Origin: Catellatospora paridis
GTDB lineage: Bacteria; Actinomycetota; Actinomycetes; Mycobacteriales; Micromonosporaceae
DNA: 64,000 nucleotides
Assembly: GCF_009720365.1 (NCBI RefSeq)
Contig: NZ_ML769318.1
Location: 124,001 to 188,000, forward strand
Reading direction: 5' to 3'
Under the pieces are notes generated by a model, which saw only the letters and a program-made list of their open reading frames with translations, had not been told where the DNA came from and searched no databases. How positions within the stretch are numbered: the first letter of the stretch is position 1; each line of letters opens with the position of its first letter. Below are positions 47,805 to 56,814 of this stretch, piece after piece. Both the position numbers and the translations under genes were made by a program.

Positions 47805-49100
47805 GTGCGGGCAAGACTGAGCACCACCTTCCGTTCCCTGACGGTTCGCAACTACCGGCTCTTCGCGGGCGGTCAGCTGATCAAGCTGATCGGCGTGTGG
47901 ATGATGTACGTCGCCCAGGACTGGCTGGTCCTGGAGCTGAGCAACGACTCCCCGACCGCGCTGGGCCTGGTCACCGCACTTCAGTTCGTCCCGGTCATGC
48001 TCCTCACCCTGTACGCCGGCACGCTGGCCGACCGCTTCGACAAGCGCACCCTGCTGATGGTCTCCAACGGCGTATGGGCCGTGCTGGCCATCGCGCAGGC
48101 CGTCCTGATCGCCACCGGCGTCATCGAGCTGTGGCACATCATGATCTTCGCGGGCATGCTCGGCGTGGCCCAGGCCATCGAGACGCCCGTGCGCCAGGCG
48201 TTCGTGTCGGAGCTGGTCGGCAAGCCGCTGCTGCCCAACGCCCTGTCGCTGTCCGCCGCCACCTTCCAGACCGCCCGCATCACCGGCCCGGCGCTGGCCG
48301 GTGTCGCCATCGCGTGGCTGGGCACCGGCCCGGTCTTCCTGGTCAGCACGGTGATGGCGATCGCTCCCGTGCTCATGCAGGCCCGGATGCGCCCGGCCGA
48401 GCTGCACCGCCCCGAGCTGCTGCCCCGTGACGAGCGCGCCGAGGCGAAGGTGATCGATGGGCTGCGCTATGTGCGCACCCGGCACGACCTGCTGCTGCCG
48501 ATGGCGATGATGTTCGTGATCGCCATGTTCGGCTACAACTTCCAGCTCACGCTCGCGCTGCTCGCCAAGACGGTGTTCGCCACCGGTGCGGCCACCTTCG
48601 GCCTGTTCAACACGGCGCTGGCGGTCGGCTCCCTGGCCGGAGCGCTGGCGGGCACCGCCCGCAAGGGCCGGCCCTCGGTCTACCTGCTGCTGGCCGCCGC
48701 GGTCGCGTTCGGCCTGCTGGCGATCGCGGTCGGGCTCGCGCCGACCAAGTGGCTGGTCCTGCTGCTGCTGGTGCCGACCGGGTTCAGTTCGGTCTTCCTG
48801 GGCCAGGCCGCGAACCAGCGGGTGCAGCTCGGCGTGGACGGCGCGTTCCGCGGCCGGGTCATGGCGCTGTACGTGCTGATCTTCCTGGGCACCGCGCCCA
48901 TCGGCTCGATGGCCATCAGCTGGGTCGCGGAGCACTTCGGCGCGGCGGCGAGCATCTGGCTCGGCGGCGCGGTCTCTCTGCTCGCGGCGCTGGCCGCGCT
49001 TGTCTGGCAGCTGCGCCACGCCGGGGACCGGCTGGCCTTCCAGGCCCGGCCGACGCCGCGGGTGCGGGTCGTGCGCCAGGAGAGTGTCGCCGTCGCGTGA
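47805..49100 (+). CDS. MFS transporter, probably controlled by the MarR-type repressor
   Basis: A 431-aa exporter-type MFS_3 protein with about 12 helices. Residues 8-35 (FRSLTVRNYRLFAGGQLIK) and LADRFDKRTLLMV between helices 2 and 3 are conserved. A short Arg-rich C-terminal tail follows. I chose GTG 47805, 10 bases after GAGGAGG; a GTG at 47766 is also in frame. Being downstream of marR suggests inducible drug export. The substrate is unknown. Confidence 0.9.
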   Translation: MRARLSTTFRSLTVRNYRLFAGGQLIKLIGVWMMYVAQDWLVLELSNDSPTALGLVTALQFVPVMLLTLYAGTLADRFDKRTLLMVSNGVWAVLAIAQAVLIATGVIELWHIMIFAGMLGVAQAIETPVRQAFVSELVGKPLLPNALSLSAATFQTARITGPALAGVAIAWLGTGPVFLVSTVMAIAPVLMQARMRPAELHRPELLPRDERAEAKVIDGLRYVRTRHDLLLPMAMMFVIAMFGYNFQLTLALLAKTVFATGAATFGLFNTALAVGSLAGALAGTARKGRPSVYLLLAAAVAFGLLAIAVGLAPTKWLVLLLLVPTGFSSVFLGQAANQRVQLGVDGAFRGRVMALYVLIFLGTAPIGSMAISWVAEHFGAAASIWLGGAVSLLAALAALVWQLRHAGDRLAFQARPTPRVRVVRQESVAVA

Positions 49101-49113
49101 TGGAATGCGGCCT

Positions 49114-49854
49114 ATGGACTTCCACGCCGCACTCGACTCGGATTTCGCCCGGCTGGTCGAGGTCAGCACCGGTAGCCTCGACCGGCCGGTGCCGACCTGC
49201 CCCGGCTGGACGGTCGCCGATCTGGATCGTCACGTCGCCGAGGTCTACCTACACAAGATCGCCTGCATGCGGGACGGGGCCGAGCCCAAGGACTGGCCCC
49301 CGCCGCAGCTCGCCACGGAGGAACCGCAGGCGCTGCTGCGCCGGGCCTACCGGGAGCTGACCGAGGAACTGGCCGCACGCGCCGACGACGAGCCGGCCGG
49401 CAACTGGTACGAGCCCGACCCCACGGTCGGCTTCTGGCGACGCCGGATGGCCCAGGAGACGGTGATCCACCGCATCGACGCCGAGCTGGCGGCCGGGACG
49501 CCGTCCGTCGACGTGCCGGAGGACCTGGCCCTCGACGGCATCGACGAGGTGCTGCGCATCTTCCTGGAATACTGCGCCGCCACCTGGCGCGACGACTTCG
49601 TCGACGACCTGGCGGCCGGCGGCGGGCGGTCCGTCGCGCTGGCCGCGGCCGGGCGGCGCTGGCTGGTCGCGATCGGACCGGACACGCTCACCGTGACCGA
49701 GGGCGACGGGCCGGCCGCCGCCGAGGTCGCCGGCACACCGGACGCGCTGCTGCGCTGGCTGTGGCGGCGCGCGGGCGACGAGACGGTGACCGTCACCGGC
49801 GACCCCGCCCCGGTCGCGCAACTGCGCGTACTACTACGCACGGCAACGCAGTAG
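49114..49854 (+). CDS. Maleylpyruvate isomerase-family mycothiol-dependent enzyme
   Basis: A 246-aa protein of the DinB/mycothiol S-transferase superfamily. The N-terminal helical bundle has TCPGWTVADLDRHVAEVYLH and ETVIHRIDAEL, which supply the metal-binding His residues. A C-terminal SCP2-like domain (TVTEGDGPAAAEVAGTPDAL) follows. Such enzymes use mycothiol, the actinobacterial thiol, but the substrate is unknown. ATG 49114 is preceded by a weak GGA site. Confidence 0.86.
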   Translation: MDFHAALDSDFARLVEVSTGSLDRPVPTCPGWTVADLDRHVAEVYLHKIACMRDGAEPKDWPPPQLATEEPQALLRRAYRELTEELAARADDEPAGNWYEPDPTVGFWRRRMAQETVIHRIDAELAAGTPSVDVPEDLALDGIDEVLRIFLEYCAATWRDDFVDDLAAGGGRSVALAAAGRRWLVAIGPDTLTVTEGDGPAAAEVAGTPDALLRWLWRRAGDETVTVTGDPAPVAQLRVLLRTATQ

Positions 49855-49872
49855 CTCCCACCCGACTCTCCC

Positions 49873-49937
49873 ATGTTCGCCGTCTCAGGTCGGAAGCTGT
49901 GGTCTGACCTGAGTTTCCGACCTGAGACAGCGATCAT
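49873..49937. repeat. Hairpin repeat, copy 1
   Basis: Arms 49873-49895 and 49915-49937 pair over 23 bases with two mismatches; loop 19 nt. It shares the apical GGAA-xx-TGTGGTCT-x-ACC and an outer GATCGCTGT with 51653-51716, while the middle arm differs (CTCAGGTC here). It lies between two same-strand genes. Confidence 0.7.
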
Positions 49938-49966
49938 GCCGTCCCCTCACCCCATCGGAGCCCGGC

Positions 49967-50419
49967 GTGAGCCACGCATCCTGGATCAAGCGCGTCGGCG
50001 CGGCGCTGATCGACCTCCTGACCGCCGCCGTCTTCGTCGTCCTCGCCTTCGTGCTGGACGGACCCGTCGTGGTCGCGCCCTCGCTCGACCCGCGCACAGG
50101 GCAGGTCGTGCCAGGGGAGCCGAGCGGCGGCGGCGTCGTCTACTGGACCGTCCTGCTGCTGGGGCTCGCCGTGGTCGGATACCACCGCTGGATCCAGGCC
50201 GGCGACACCGGTTTCAGCTGGGGACGGCGCGTGCTGGGCGTCAAACTGGTCGACGCGGACACCGGCACGCCGGTCGGCGCGGGCCGGGCGTTCCTGCGCG
50301 ACCTGGCCCACCTCGTCGACGCGGTCATCTGCTACCTGGGCTTCCTGTTCCCACTGTGGGACGCCAAGCGGCAGACCATCGCGGACAAGCTGGTGCAGAC
50401 AGTCGTGGTCGAGTCCTGA
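49967..50419 (+). CDS. RDD-family membrane protein
   Basis: A 150-aa protein with three hydrophobic segments (LIDLLTAAVFVVLAFVL, VYWTVLLLGLAVVGY, LVDAVICYLGFLFPLW). The family pattern is present: WIKRVGAALID near the start, SWGRRVLGVKLVDADTG, and FLRDLAHLVD. In some bacteria RDD proteins aid stress tolerance or ion exchange; the role here is unknown. GTG 49967 is the start. Confidence 0.88.
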   Translation: MSHASWIKRVGAALIDLLTAAVFVVLAFVLDGPVVVAPSLDPRTGQVVPGEPSGGGVVYWTVLLLGLAVVGYHRWIQAGDTGFSWGRRVLGVKLVDADTGTPVGAGRAFLRDLAHLVDAVICYLGFLFPLWDAKRQTIADKLVQTVVVES

Positions 50420-50501
50420 CCGCCGGTGTCGCACGCGCAGAAATATTCCGGTTGCGCGACCACTCGTCCGTGACGTCAATCAACTGGCGAGGAAAGGGCA
50501 G

Positions 50502-51071
50502 GTGGGCATAGTGTCGTTTGATGTGGCGACCGACAGCGCTCTTCCGCTCACTCTCGGAGTGATGGCGCTCGTCGGTATGCCCGCGGCCATCGCCGCCGCG
50601 ATCTGCGCCGATGACGTCGTCACGCAGATGCGCACCCGGGCCGAGCAGGTCCGCGAGTCCTGGCACGAGCAGCGCACCCTCGACCGGCTGGAGCGCGCGT
50701 TCGACCCGGCCCCGCCCGCCGGGCCGCCCTGGGTCGCCGCGGCCCGGGTCGCCACCGTCGCCATCGGCTCCGCCCGGGAGAGCATGGTCCAGTTCGCCGC
50801 CGAGCGGCTCAGCGCGGTGGGCCTCGCGCCCGCCTGGCTGCCACAGCCCGCGCCGGCCGGCCCGCCGCTGGTGCCGTTCGAGGAGATCGTCGACCGGCTG
50901 CGCGAGCTGCCCCGCGACGACGCCGGCTACGACCAGGCGCTGCGCGACGCGTGCCAGTGCCTCGGCATCGACGAGCACCTGACCGAGGTGGACGGCCTCG
51001 ACCTGCAGATCGAGCGGGTGCGGGTCGAGGGCGCCCTGATCGCCGCGGGAGTCGTTCTCGCGGAGGGCTGA
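50502..51071 (+). CDS. Hypothetical actinobacterial protein
   Basis: A 189-aa protein. One hydrophobic stretch near the N terminus (LPLTLGVMALVGMPAAIAAAI) could be a membrane anchor. The rest is helical and acidic (TQMRTRAEQVRESWHEQRTLDRLERAF, FEEIVDRLRELPRDD). GAGGAAAGGG precedes GTG 50502; GTG 50511 is also possible. It lies 23 bases before the RNA phosphodiesterase gene, so they may be co-transcribed. Function unknown. Confidence 0.65.
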   Translation: MGIVSFDVATDSALPLTLGVMALVGMPAAIAAAICADDVVTQMRTRAEQVRESWHEQRTLDRLERAFDPAPPAGPPWVAAARVATVAIGSARESMVQFAAERLSAVGLAPAWLPQPAPAGPPLVPFEEIVDRLRELPRDDAGYDQALRDACQCLGIDEHLTEVDGLDLQIERVRVEGALIAAGVVLAEG

Positions 51072-51094
51072 GCCGAGCGCTGAACGGAGGCCTG

Positions 51095-51637
51095 ATGCGC
51101 CTGTTCGTCGCCGTCTTCCCGCCGCCGGAGGCGGTGGACCACCTGGCCGCCGTGGTGGACTCCCTCGCCGTCAGCCGGGCTCGCGCCCGGGTCACGCCCA
51201 CCGAACGGTGGCATCTGACGCTGGCGTTCCTCGGCGAGGTGCCCGACGAGTCGGCCGGTCCAGCCGAGCAGGCCGTGTCCGCCGTGGACGGTGCCGTCGG
51301 CGAGCTGTGGATCCGCGGCGGCGGAAAGTTCGGCCACGGGCGCTCCGCGGTGCTCTGGGCGGGCGTCGAGGGCGATGTCGAAGGCCTCACCCGGTTGGGC
51401 CGCACCGTACGCCGCGAGCTGCGGGCGCGCCGCCTGCACCCCGACGACAAACGCTTCACCCCGCACCTCACCGTCGCCCGCCCCGGCGACCGGATGACCC
51501 ACGCCGACCTGGCGACCGACCTGGCCGCCCTGCGCGACTACACCGGCCCGGCCTGGCCGGTGACCGAACTCGTCCTGGTCCGCAGCCACCTCGGCCCACA
51601 CCCGACGTACGCGCCGCTCGCCCGTCACCCGCTCTGA
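51095..51637 (+). CDS. thpR: RNA 2',3'-cyclic phosphodiesterase (2H/LigT superfamily)
   Basis: A 180-aa 2H phosphoesterase. The two catalytic HxTx motifs are HLTLAFLGE near residue 46 and HLTVARPGD near residue 129. The start is typical (MRLFVAVFPPPEAVDHLAAV). It opens 2',3'-cyclic phosphates at RNA ends. ATG 51095 follows GGAGG. Confidence 0.93.
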   Translation: MRLFVAVFPPPEAVDHLAAVVDSLAVSRARARVTPTERWHLTLAFLGEVPDESAGPAEQAVSAVDGAVGELWIRGGGKFGHGRSAVLWAGVEGDVEGLTRLGRTVRRELRARRLHPDDKRFTPHLTVARPGDRMTHADLATDLAALRDYTGPAWPVTELVLVRSHLGPHPTYAPLARHPL

Positions 51638-51652
51638 GCCGCTGGGGTGTAG

Positions 51653-51716
51653 AAGATCGCTGTTTCGTGTCGGAAAGTGTGGTCTCACCCCACCTTTGAC
51701 ACGAAACAGCGATCTT
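51653..51716. repeat. Hairpin repeat, copy 2
   Basis: Arms 51653-51671 and 51698-51716 form a perfect 19-bp stem; loop 26 nt. It shares GATCGCTGT and the apical GGAA-xx-TGTGGTCT-x-ACC with 49873-49937, but the middle arm is TTCGTGTC, with its partner changed to match. It lies between convergent genes and can act as a terminator. Confidence 0.75.
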
Positions 51717-51735
51717 CGCCTACCGGGAGAACCGG

Positions 51736-52722
51736 TTACCAGGCCCAGGCTTCGGGGCCCGGGCCGCCCTTGCCGACGGGCGGGAACAGCTCGTCGAGGC
51801 GGGTCAGGGTGTCGGAGTCCAGGGTGAGGGCGAGCGCGCCGAGGGTCTTGTCGAGCTGTTCCGCGGTGCGCGGGCCGATGATGGGGGCGGTCACGCCGGG
51901 GCGCGACAGCAGCCAGGCCAGCGCGACGTCGGCCGGGTCGGCGTCGAGCGACTCGCAGAGCTTCTCGTATGCCTCGATGGTGCCGCGGTGCTCGGCCAGC
52001 GTGTCGGTCGACCGGCCCTCACCGGACCGGGCCGCCGTGCCGTCCTTGATCTTGCGGAGGGCCCCGCTCAGCAGCCCGCCGTGCAGCGGCGACCACGGGA
52101 TGATGCCGACGCCGTACTGCATCGCCGCGGGCACCACCTCCAGCTCGACGTGGCGCGTCATCAGGTTGTAGATGCACTGCTCGGAGACCAGGCCGAGGAA
52201 GTGGCGGCTGCGCGCGGCCTCCTGCGCGGCCGCGATGTGCCAGCCGGCGAAGTTGGACGAGCCCACGTAGAGCACCTTGCCGGCGGCGACGAGGGTCTCC
52301 ATCGCCTGCCAGATCTCGTCCCACGGCGTCTTCCGGTCCACGTGGTGCATCTGGTACAGGTCGATGTGGTCGGTCTGCAGCCGGCGCAGCGACGCGTCGG
52401 CGGCCTTGACGATGTGCCGGGCGGACAGGCCCTGGTCGTTGGGCCATTCGCCCATCTTCCCGTACACCTTCGTGGCCAGCACGACCTTGTCGCGGCGCCC
52501 CCCGCCCTGCGCGAACCAGCGGCCGATGATCTGCTCGGTGAGGCCCTCGCCGAGCTGCCAGCCGTACACGTCGGCGGTGTCGAAGAAGTTGATGCCGTGG
52601 TCGAGGGCGCGGTCCATGATGGCGTGGCTGTCGGGTTCGGACGTCTTGGGTCCGAAGTTCATGGTGCCGAGGCAGAACCTGCTGACGGTCAGGCCGGTGC
52701 GGCCCACAGTGGTGAACTCCAT
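51736..52722 (-). CDS. Aldo/keto reductase
   Basis: A 328-aa NADPH-dependent oxidoreductase with a TIM barrel. The catalytic tetrad is visible: Asp and Tyr in FFDTADVYGW, Lys in VVLATKVYG, and His in LYQMHHVD. The start FTTVGRTGLTVSRFCLGTMNFG is typical of the AKR subfamily of YajO/general stress protein 69. Substrate unknown. ATG 52722 is conserved. Confidence 0.95.
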   Translation of the reverse strand: MEFTTVGRTGLTVSRFCLGTMNFGPKTSEPDSHAIMDRALDHGINFFDTADVYGWQLGEGLTEQIIGRWFAQGGGRRDKVVLATKVYGKMGEWPNDQGLSARHIVKAADASLRRLQTDHIDLYQMHHVDRKTPWDEIWQAMETLVAAGKVLYVGSSNFAGWHIAAAQEAARSRHFLGLVSEQCIYNLMTRHVELEVVPAAMQYGVGIIPWSPLHGGLLSGALRKIKDGTAARSGEGRSTDTLAEHRGTIEAYEKLCESLDADPADVALAWLLSRPGVTAPIIGPRTAEQLDKTLGALALTLDSDTLTRLDELFPPVGKGGPGPEAWAW

Positions 52723-52777
52723 GAGTACTCACCCTATCCCCACCGGAACGCCGCCCGGCGGGGCGAAACGGACGAGG

Positions 52778-53797
52778 TCAGCTCTCCCGGGCCGCCGGGG
52801 CGCCGCCGAAGAGCACGTCGTCCCAGCTCGGCAGGCGCTTGCGCGGCTTGTCGCCGGGGCCGGTCGCGGTGTTGTCGGCCGGGGGCTGCCGGCGCGGGCG
52901 CAGCACGGCCAGCGAGGGCACGGCCGGCACCTCCTTGGGCGCGTCCGCGTCCTCGTCGAAGGCGCTGCTGTCGCGGCCACCGGCCAGCACGGCGCTGGCC
53001 GGGCGCTGGCGCGGCGCGTCGGAGGGCACGTCGAGGCCGCGGCCGGGGCCGCTGCCCAGGGGCCGGTCCATCGCGGCGACCAGCGCGTCGCGGCCGGCCC
53101 GGATCGGGTCGCGGCCGGGGCGGCGCGTGGTGTCGGTCGGCGTGGGCAGGCCGTGGCCGCTGCGGCTGGGCGCGTTGGTCTGGCCCGCGGTCGGGTCCTG
53201 GCCCAGGATCTGGGTCGGACGCTCGGCGCACAGGTACTGCGCCATGTCGTCGTAGGGCGACACCGACTGCCGGTTGCGGTCGAGCTCCCAGATCGCCTGC
53301 GCGGTGGCCTTGCCCGACGGCCAGGTGGCGACGATGCGCCAGGTGCCGTCGTCGCGCCGGTAGGCGTCCCAGGAGATCTTCTCCGTGTCGATGCCGTGCT
53401 GGGCCAGCCGGCCGTCGACGACGTCGGCGAGGGTCGCGCCCTTGTCGGAGCTCTTCAGTCGGGTGCGCCGCGCGTGCTGGGCCAGCATGGCCCGCTCCTG
53501 CAGCACCGGGCCGGCGTAGCGCAGCACACGGTCGACCGGCACGCCCGCGATGCGGGCCACGTCCTCGGCGCTCTCGCCGGAGCGGATGCGCGACTGGATG
53601 TCCCGCGGGGACAGCACGGTGGCGGCGTCGAAGGGCGACGCGGTGATGGTCATCGTGTGCGCGCCGGAGCCGCGGTCGGGATGCGTCGCCGAGGCGACCC
53701 GGTCGTCGATGGGCAGCGCCAGTAGACGACCGACCTCGTCCGCGAGGACGAGCGCCTGGCCGTCTTCGGAGAGGGCGACGAACCGTACGGGTCGCAT
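52778..53797 (-). CDS. sepH: Septation protein SepH
   Basis: A 339-aa cell-division protein. The N-terminal DUF3071 domain (MRPVRFVALSEDGQALVLAD to LRYAGPVL) contains a helix-turn-helix-like segment (ESAEDVARIAGVPVDRVLR), which in Streptomyces SepH binds and stimulates FtsZ assembly. The rest is disordered, Pro/Arg-rich, with a conserved end KRLPSWDDVLFG. ATG 53797 follows GGAGG. Its nearness to serC is conserved in actinobacteria, as I recall from mycobacteria. Confidence 0.93.
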   Translation of the reverse strand: MRPVRFVALSEDGQALVLADEVGRLLALPIDDRVASATHPDRGSGAHTMTITASPFDAATVLSPRDIQSRIRSGESAEDVARIAGVPVDRVLRYAGPVLQERAMLAQHARRTRLKSSDKGATLADVVDGRLAQHGIDTEKISWDAYRRDDGTWRIVATWPSGKATAQAIWELDRNRQSVSPYDDMAQYLCAERPTQILGQDPTAGQTNAPSRSGHGLPTPTDTTRRPGRDPIRAGRDALVAAMDRPLGSGPGRGLDVPSDAPRQRPASAVLAGGRDSSAFDEDADAPKEVPAVPSLAVLRPRRQPPADNTATGPGDKPRKRLPSWDDVLFGGAPAARES

Positions 53798-53990
53798 CGT
53801 CAGCCTCCGTCCCCTGTGCCGGTCCATGCCGTGGCTGCCGGGGGGAGCTCCCGGCCACGGTATGACGTTCCCAAGACAACACCGTACGCGTTGAAGGCAC
53901 ACCCGCGCACCCGCCACGCCGAGTCTGACGACACGCTCACATTCGCGTGCGGACATATCCGGCGTGTCCATGGTGGCCGGTGGGGGCGGT

Positions 53991-55292
53991 TCAGCCCCTG
54001 CGTACGGCCGCGAGCGAGGTGTCGAGACCGCGTTTGAGGCGGCCGCCGAGCGGACGTTCCACATAGCGGTGGACGAGCCAGGACACGCCCAGCATCGCCG
54101 CCACGATCCCGGCCAGCAGCAGCCAGGGCGGCACGTGTCCGCGCAGCGCCAGGATCAGCGTCTGCCCGATGGCCTGGTGGATCAGGTAGAGCGGGTAGGT
54201 CAGCGCGCCCGCGACGGTCAGCCAGCGCCAGCCGACGCGCTGGAACGCGCCGAGCGCGATCGCCGCCAGCAGCCCGAAGCAGCCGGTGACCACGGCCGCG
54301 ACGCTCCACCAGCTGAGGTGGAAGTGCTCCAGGGCCGGGTGGCCCTGCAGCCGGTACAGCGCGATCAGCCAGTTGACGCCGACCAGCCCCCACAGCAGCA
54401 GGTTGGCCCCGAACCGGTGGATCAGGAACAGCGCCACGCCCGCGACGAAGTACGGGGCGAACTCCGGCACGATCATGTTGTCGAGCCAGCGCTGGTCCCA
54501 GGTGGTGGAGAAGACGGCGAGCAGGGTCCACAGCGCGCAGAAGTAGACGACGCGCCGGCAGGTCACGCCCAGCCGCACCACGATCGCGAACAGCAGGTAG
54601 AAGCGCAGCTCCGCGCCGAGCGACCAGTACGACCAGTCCTGGTCGGTGACGCCCAGGCCGCTCTGCAGCATGGTCAGGTTGACCAGCGACTCGGGGGCGG
54701 GCAGCGGCCCGCGCAGCGCGGGCCAGATGGCCAGCACCGCGGTGGTCAGCACGACGCCGACCCAGTAGGCCGGGAACAGCCGCACGGCCCGGGAGACCGC
54801 GAACTCGCCGAGGCCGCGACCCCAGCTGCTCAGGCAGATGACGAAGCCGCTGATGAGGAAGAACAGGTTCACGCCGAGCCAGCCGAAGGAGGCGACGGCG
54901 GCCAGCGGGCCGAACAGCGCGCCGGGTTCGACGCCCCACGGTCCGCGTACCAGATGATGGGCGACCACCAGCAGCGCCGCGGCCAGCCGCAGCCCGTCGA
55001 GCACCAGCAGCCGGCGGGACGGAGCCGCCCGCTCCCCGGGTGCGGCCGCGACGTCCGGCTGGGGGATCACCGGCTGCGCGGCCTCCGGCCGGACGGCTTC
55101 GGGCCCGGGTGTCTCCGGCGGTGCCGGGCGGGCGCCGGTGACCCGGCCGACGAGGCGGGTCGTGTTCGCGGCCGCCGGGGCGCCCGGCGCCGCGGGACGG
55201 ACGGTGGTCGGGTGCTGGGCGGCGCGCGCCGCGGGCCGGGTCGGGCCGCCGCGTGTCGTGTGCGGCGTGCCCGCTTCCTGCTGCGTCGTCAC
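53991..55292 (-). CDS. Acyltransferase 3-family membrane protein
   Basis: A 433-aa protein. A ~90-residue disordered Pro/Ala/Thr-rich N terminus precedes an acyltransferase-3 domain with about 10 helices. The conserved catalytic His is in LLVVAHHLVRG; FFLISGFVICLS and FAVSRAVRLFPAYW follow. It probably O-acetylates a cell-surface glycan or a secondary metabolite. GTG 55292 was chosen; upstream frame lacks a start with a ribosome-binding site. Confidence 0.87.
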   Translation of the reverse strand: MTTQQEAGTPHTTRGGPTRPAARAAQHPTTVRPAAPGAPAAANTTRLVGRVTGARPAPPETPGPEAVRPEAAQPVIPQPDVAAAPGERAAPSRRLLVLDGLRLAAALLVVAHHLVRGPWGVEPGALFGPLAAVASFGWLGVNLFFLISGFVICLSSWGRGLGEFAVSRAVRLFPAYWVGVVLTTAVLAIWPALRGPLPAPESLVNLTMLQSGLGVTDQDWSYWSLGAELRFYLLFAIVVRLGVTCRRVVYFCALWTLLAVFSTTWDQRWLDNMIVPEFAPYFVAGVALFLIHRFGANLLLWGLVGVNWLIALYRLQGHPALEHFHLSWWSVAAVVTGCFGLLAAIALGAFQRVGWRWLTVAGALTYPLYLIHQAIGQTLILALRGHVPPWLLLAGIVAAMLGVSWLVHRYVERPLGGRLKRGLDTSLAAVRRG

Positions 55293-55442
55293 CAGAGGGA
55301 CCCCTTGCGCTGGTCGGTCGGGCTCACCTCTGGCGGTTGCCCAGCCGTCGCGCCGGCTACACCCGGCGGAAGGGGCGAGCCTATCCAAGACTTACGCAAA
55401 TCACCCAAAATGCCGCATACATTCACCGGTACGCGGACGAAA

Positions 55443-55473
55443 ATGCGGCGGGGCCCTTCGGGCCCCGCCGCAT
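55443..55473 (-). terminator. Terminator of serC
   Basis: A 14-bp perfect stem (55443-55456 with 55460-55473), loop TTC, 17 bases downstream of the serC stop. Confidence 0.85.
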
Positions 55474-55490
55474 CAGTTGCGCGAAACGGT

Positions 55491-56615
55491 CTACAGCTGC
55501 TCGATCACGTAGTCGATGCTCGCGGTCAGCGCCTGCACGTCCGACGGCTCGACCGCCGGGTAGAGCGCGACGCGCAGCTGGTTGCGGCCCAGCTTGCGGT
55601 ACGGCTCGGTGTCGACCACGCCGTTGGCGCGCAGCGTCTTCGCGATCGCGGCCGCGTCGACGCCGTCGTTGAAGTCGATCGTGGCGACCACATTGGAGCG
55701 CAGCCCCGGGTCGGTCACGAACGGCGTCGCCACCGGCGACTTCTCCGCCCAGCGGTACAGGATCTCGGCGCTCTCCGCGGTGCGCTGCGCCGCCCAGGAC
55801 AGGCCGCCCTGCGCGTTCATCCAGTCGGTCTGCTCGGCGGCCAGGAAGATGGTGGCCAGCGCGGGCGTGTTCAGGGTCTGCTCCAGCCGCGAGTTCTCGA
55901 TCGCGGTGACCAGGTCCAGGAACGCCGGGATGTACCGGCCGCCCGCCTTGATCTGTTCGGCGCGCGCGATGGCGGCCGGGGAGAGGATGGCGATCCACAG
56001 GCCGCCGTCCGAGGCGAAGCACTTCTGCGGCGCGAAGTAGTAGACGTCGCTCTGGGTCAGGTCCACGTCCAGGCCGCCCGCGGCCGAGGTGGCGTCGTGC
56101 AGGATCAGCGCGCCGGGGTCGGCCCCCGCCACCCGCTGCACGGGCACGGCGACACCGGTCGACGTCTCGTTCTGCGTGATGCCGTACGCGTCCACGCCCT
56201 CCTCGGCGACCAGGAACGCGGCGCTGCCCGGCTCGCCCTTGTGGACCGTCGGCGCACCCAGGAACGGGGCGTCCTTGACAGCCTTGGCGAACTTCGCGCC
56301 GAACTCGCCGAACGTGGCGAACTGGGCCCGGTCCTTGATCAGGGAGAACGCGGCGACCTCCCAGAAGGCGGTGGTGCCACCGTTGCCGATGATCACCTCG
56401 TAGCCCTCGGGCAGGCCGAAGAAGTCGGCCAGGCCCTGCCGGAAGCGGGCGACCTGGTTCTTCACCGTCTTCTGCCGGTGCGACGTGCCGAGGAAGGAGC
56501 CGGCGACCGAACTGAGCGCCTCCACCGCCTGGGGCCGCACCTTGGACGGGCCGCAGCAGAACCGGCCGTCGACAGGCAGGAGCTCGGCAGGGATCTTGAT
56601 CGGCGTCTCGGCCAT
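55491..56615 (-). CDS. serC: Phosphoserine transaminase
   Basis: A 374-aa PLP enzyme of serine synthesis, converting 3-phosphohydroxypyruvate and glutamate to phosphoserine. It has GRFCCGPSKVRP at the start, GNGGTTAFWEV, ITQNETSTGV, HDATSAAGGLDVD, and the PLP Lys in YYFAPQKCFASDGGLW. Length and motifs match the actinobacterial SerC type. It ends in a strong terminator. Confidence 0.97.
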   Translation of the reverse strand: MAETPIKIPAELLPVDGRFCCGPSKVRPQAVEALSSVAGSFLGTSHRQKTVKNQVARFRQGLADFFGLPEGYEVIIGNGGTTAFWEVAAFSLIKDRAQFATFGEFGAKFAKAVKDAPFLGAPTVHKGEPGSAAFLVAEEGVDAYGITQNETSTGVAVPVQRVAGADPGALILHDATSAAGGLDVDLTQSDVYYFAPQKCFASDGGLWIAILSPAAIARAEQIKAGGRYIPAFLDLVTAIENSRLEQTLNTPALATIFLAAEQTDWMNAQGGLSWAAQRTAESAEILYRWAEKSPVATPFVTDPGLRSNVVATIDFNDGVDAAAIAKTLRANGVVDTEPYRKLGRNQLRVALYPAVEPSDVQALTASIDYVIEQL

Positions 56616-56770
56616 GACATCAGTCCTTCAGGCGTGTCAGATCGTGCGAGAGAGCATCGGCGACGCTGCCAATGCCGCATTCTCCCACGTCAACGACCCA
56701 CCCCCAGGCGCCGTCCCACCGTTTCCCCCGTGACGGTCCTCACCCCTGCGCCCCGCCCGTGGTGAGACGG

Positions 56771-56802
56771 CGAAGGGCGCCCGCGCGAGCGGACGCCCTT
56801 CG
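56771..56802 (-). terminator. Terminator of citrate synthase 2
   Basis: CGAAGGGCG (56771-56779) pairs with 56794-56802; partial pairing extends inward. It starts 13 bases downstream of the citrate synthase stop. Confidence 0.65.
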
Positions 56803-56814
56803 TTCAAGGCCGGA

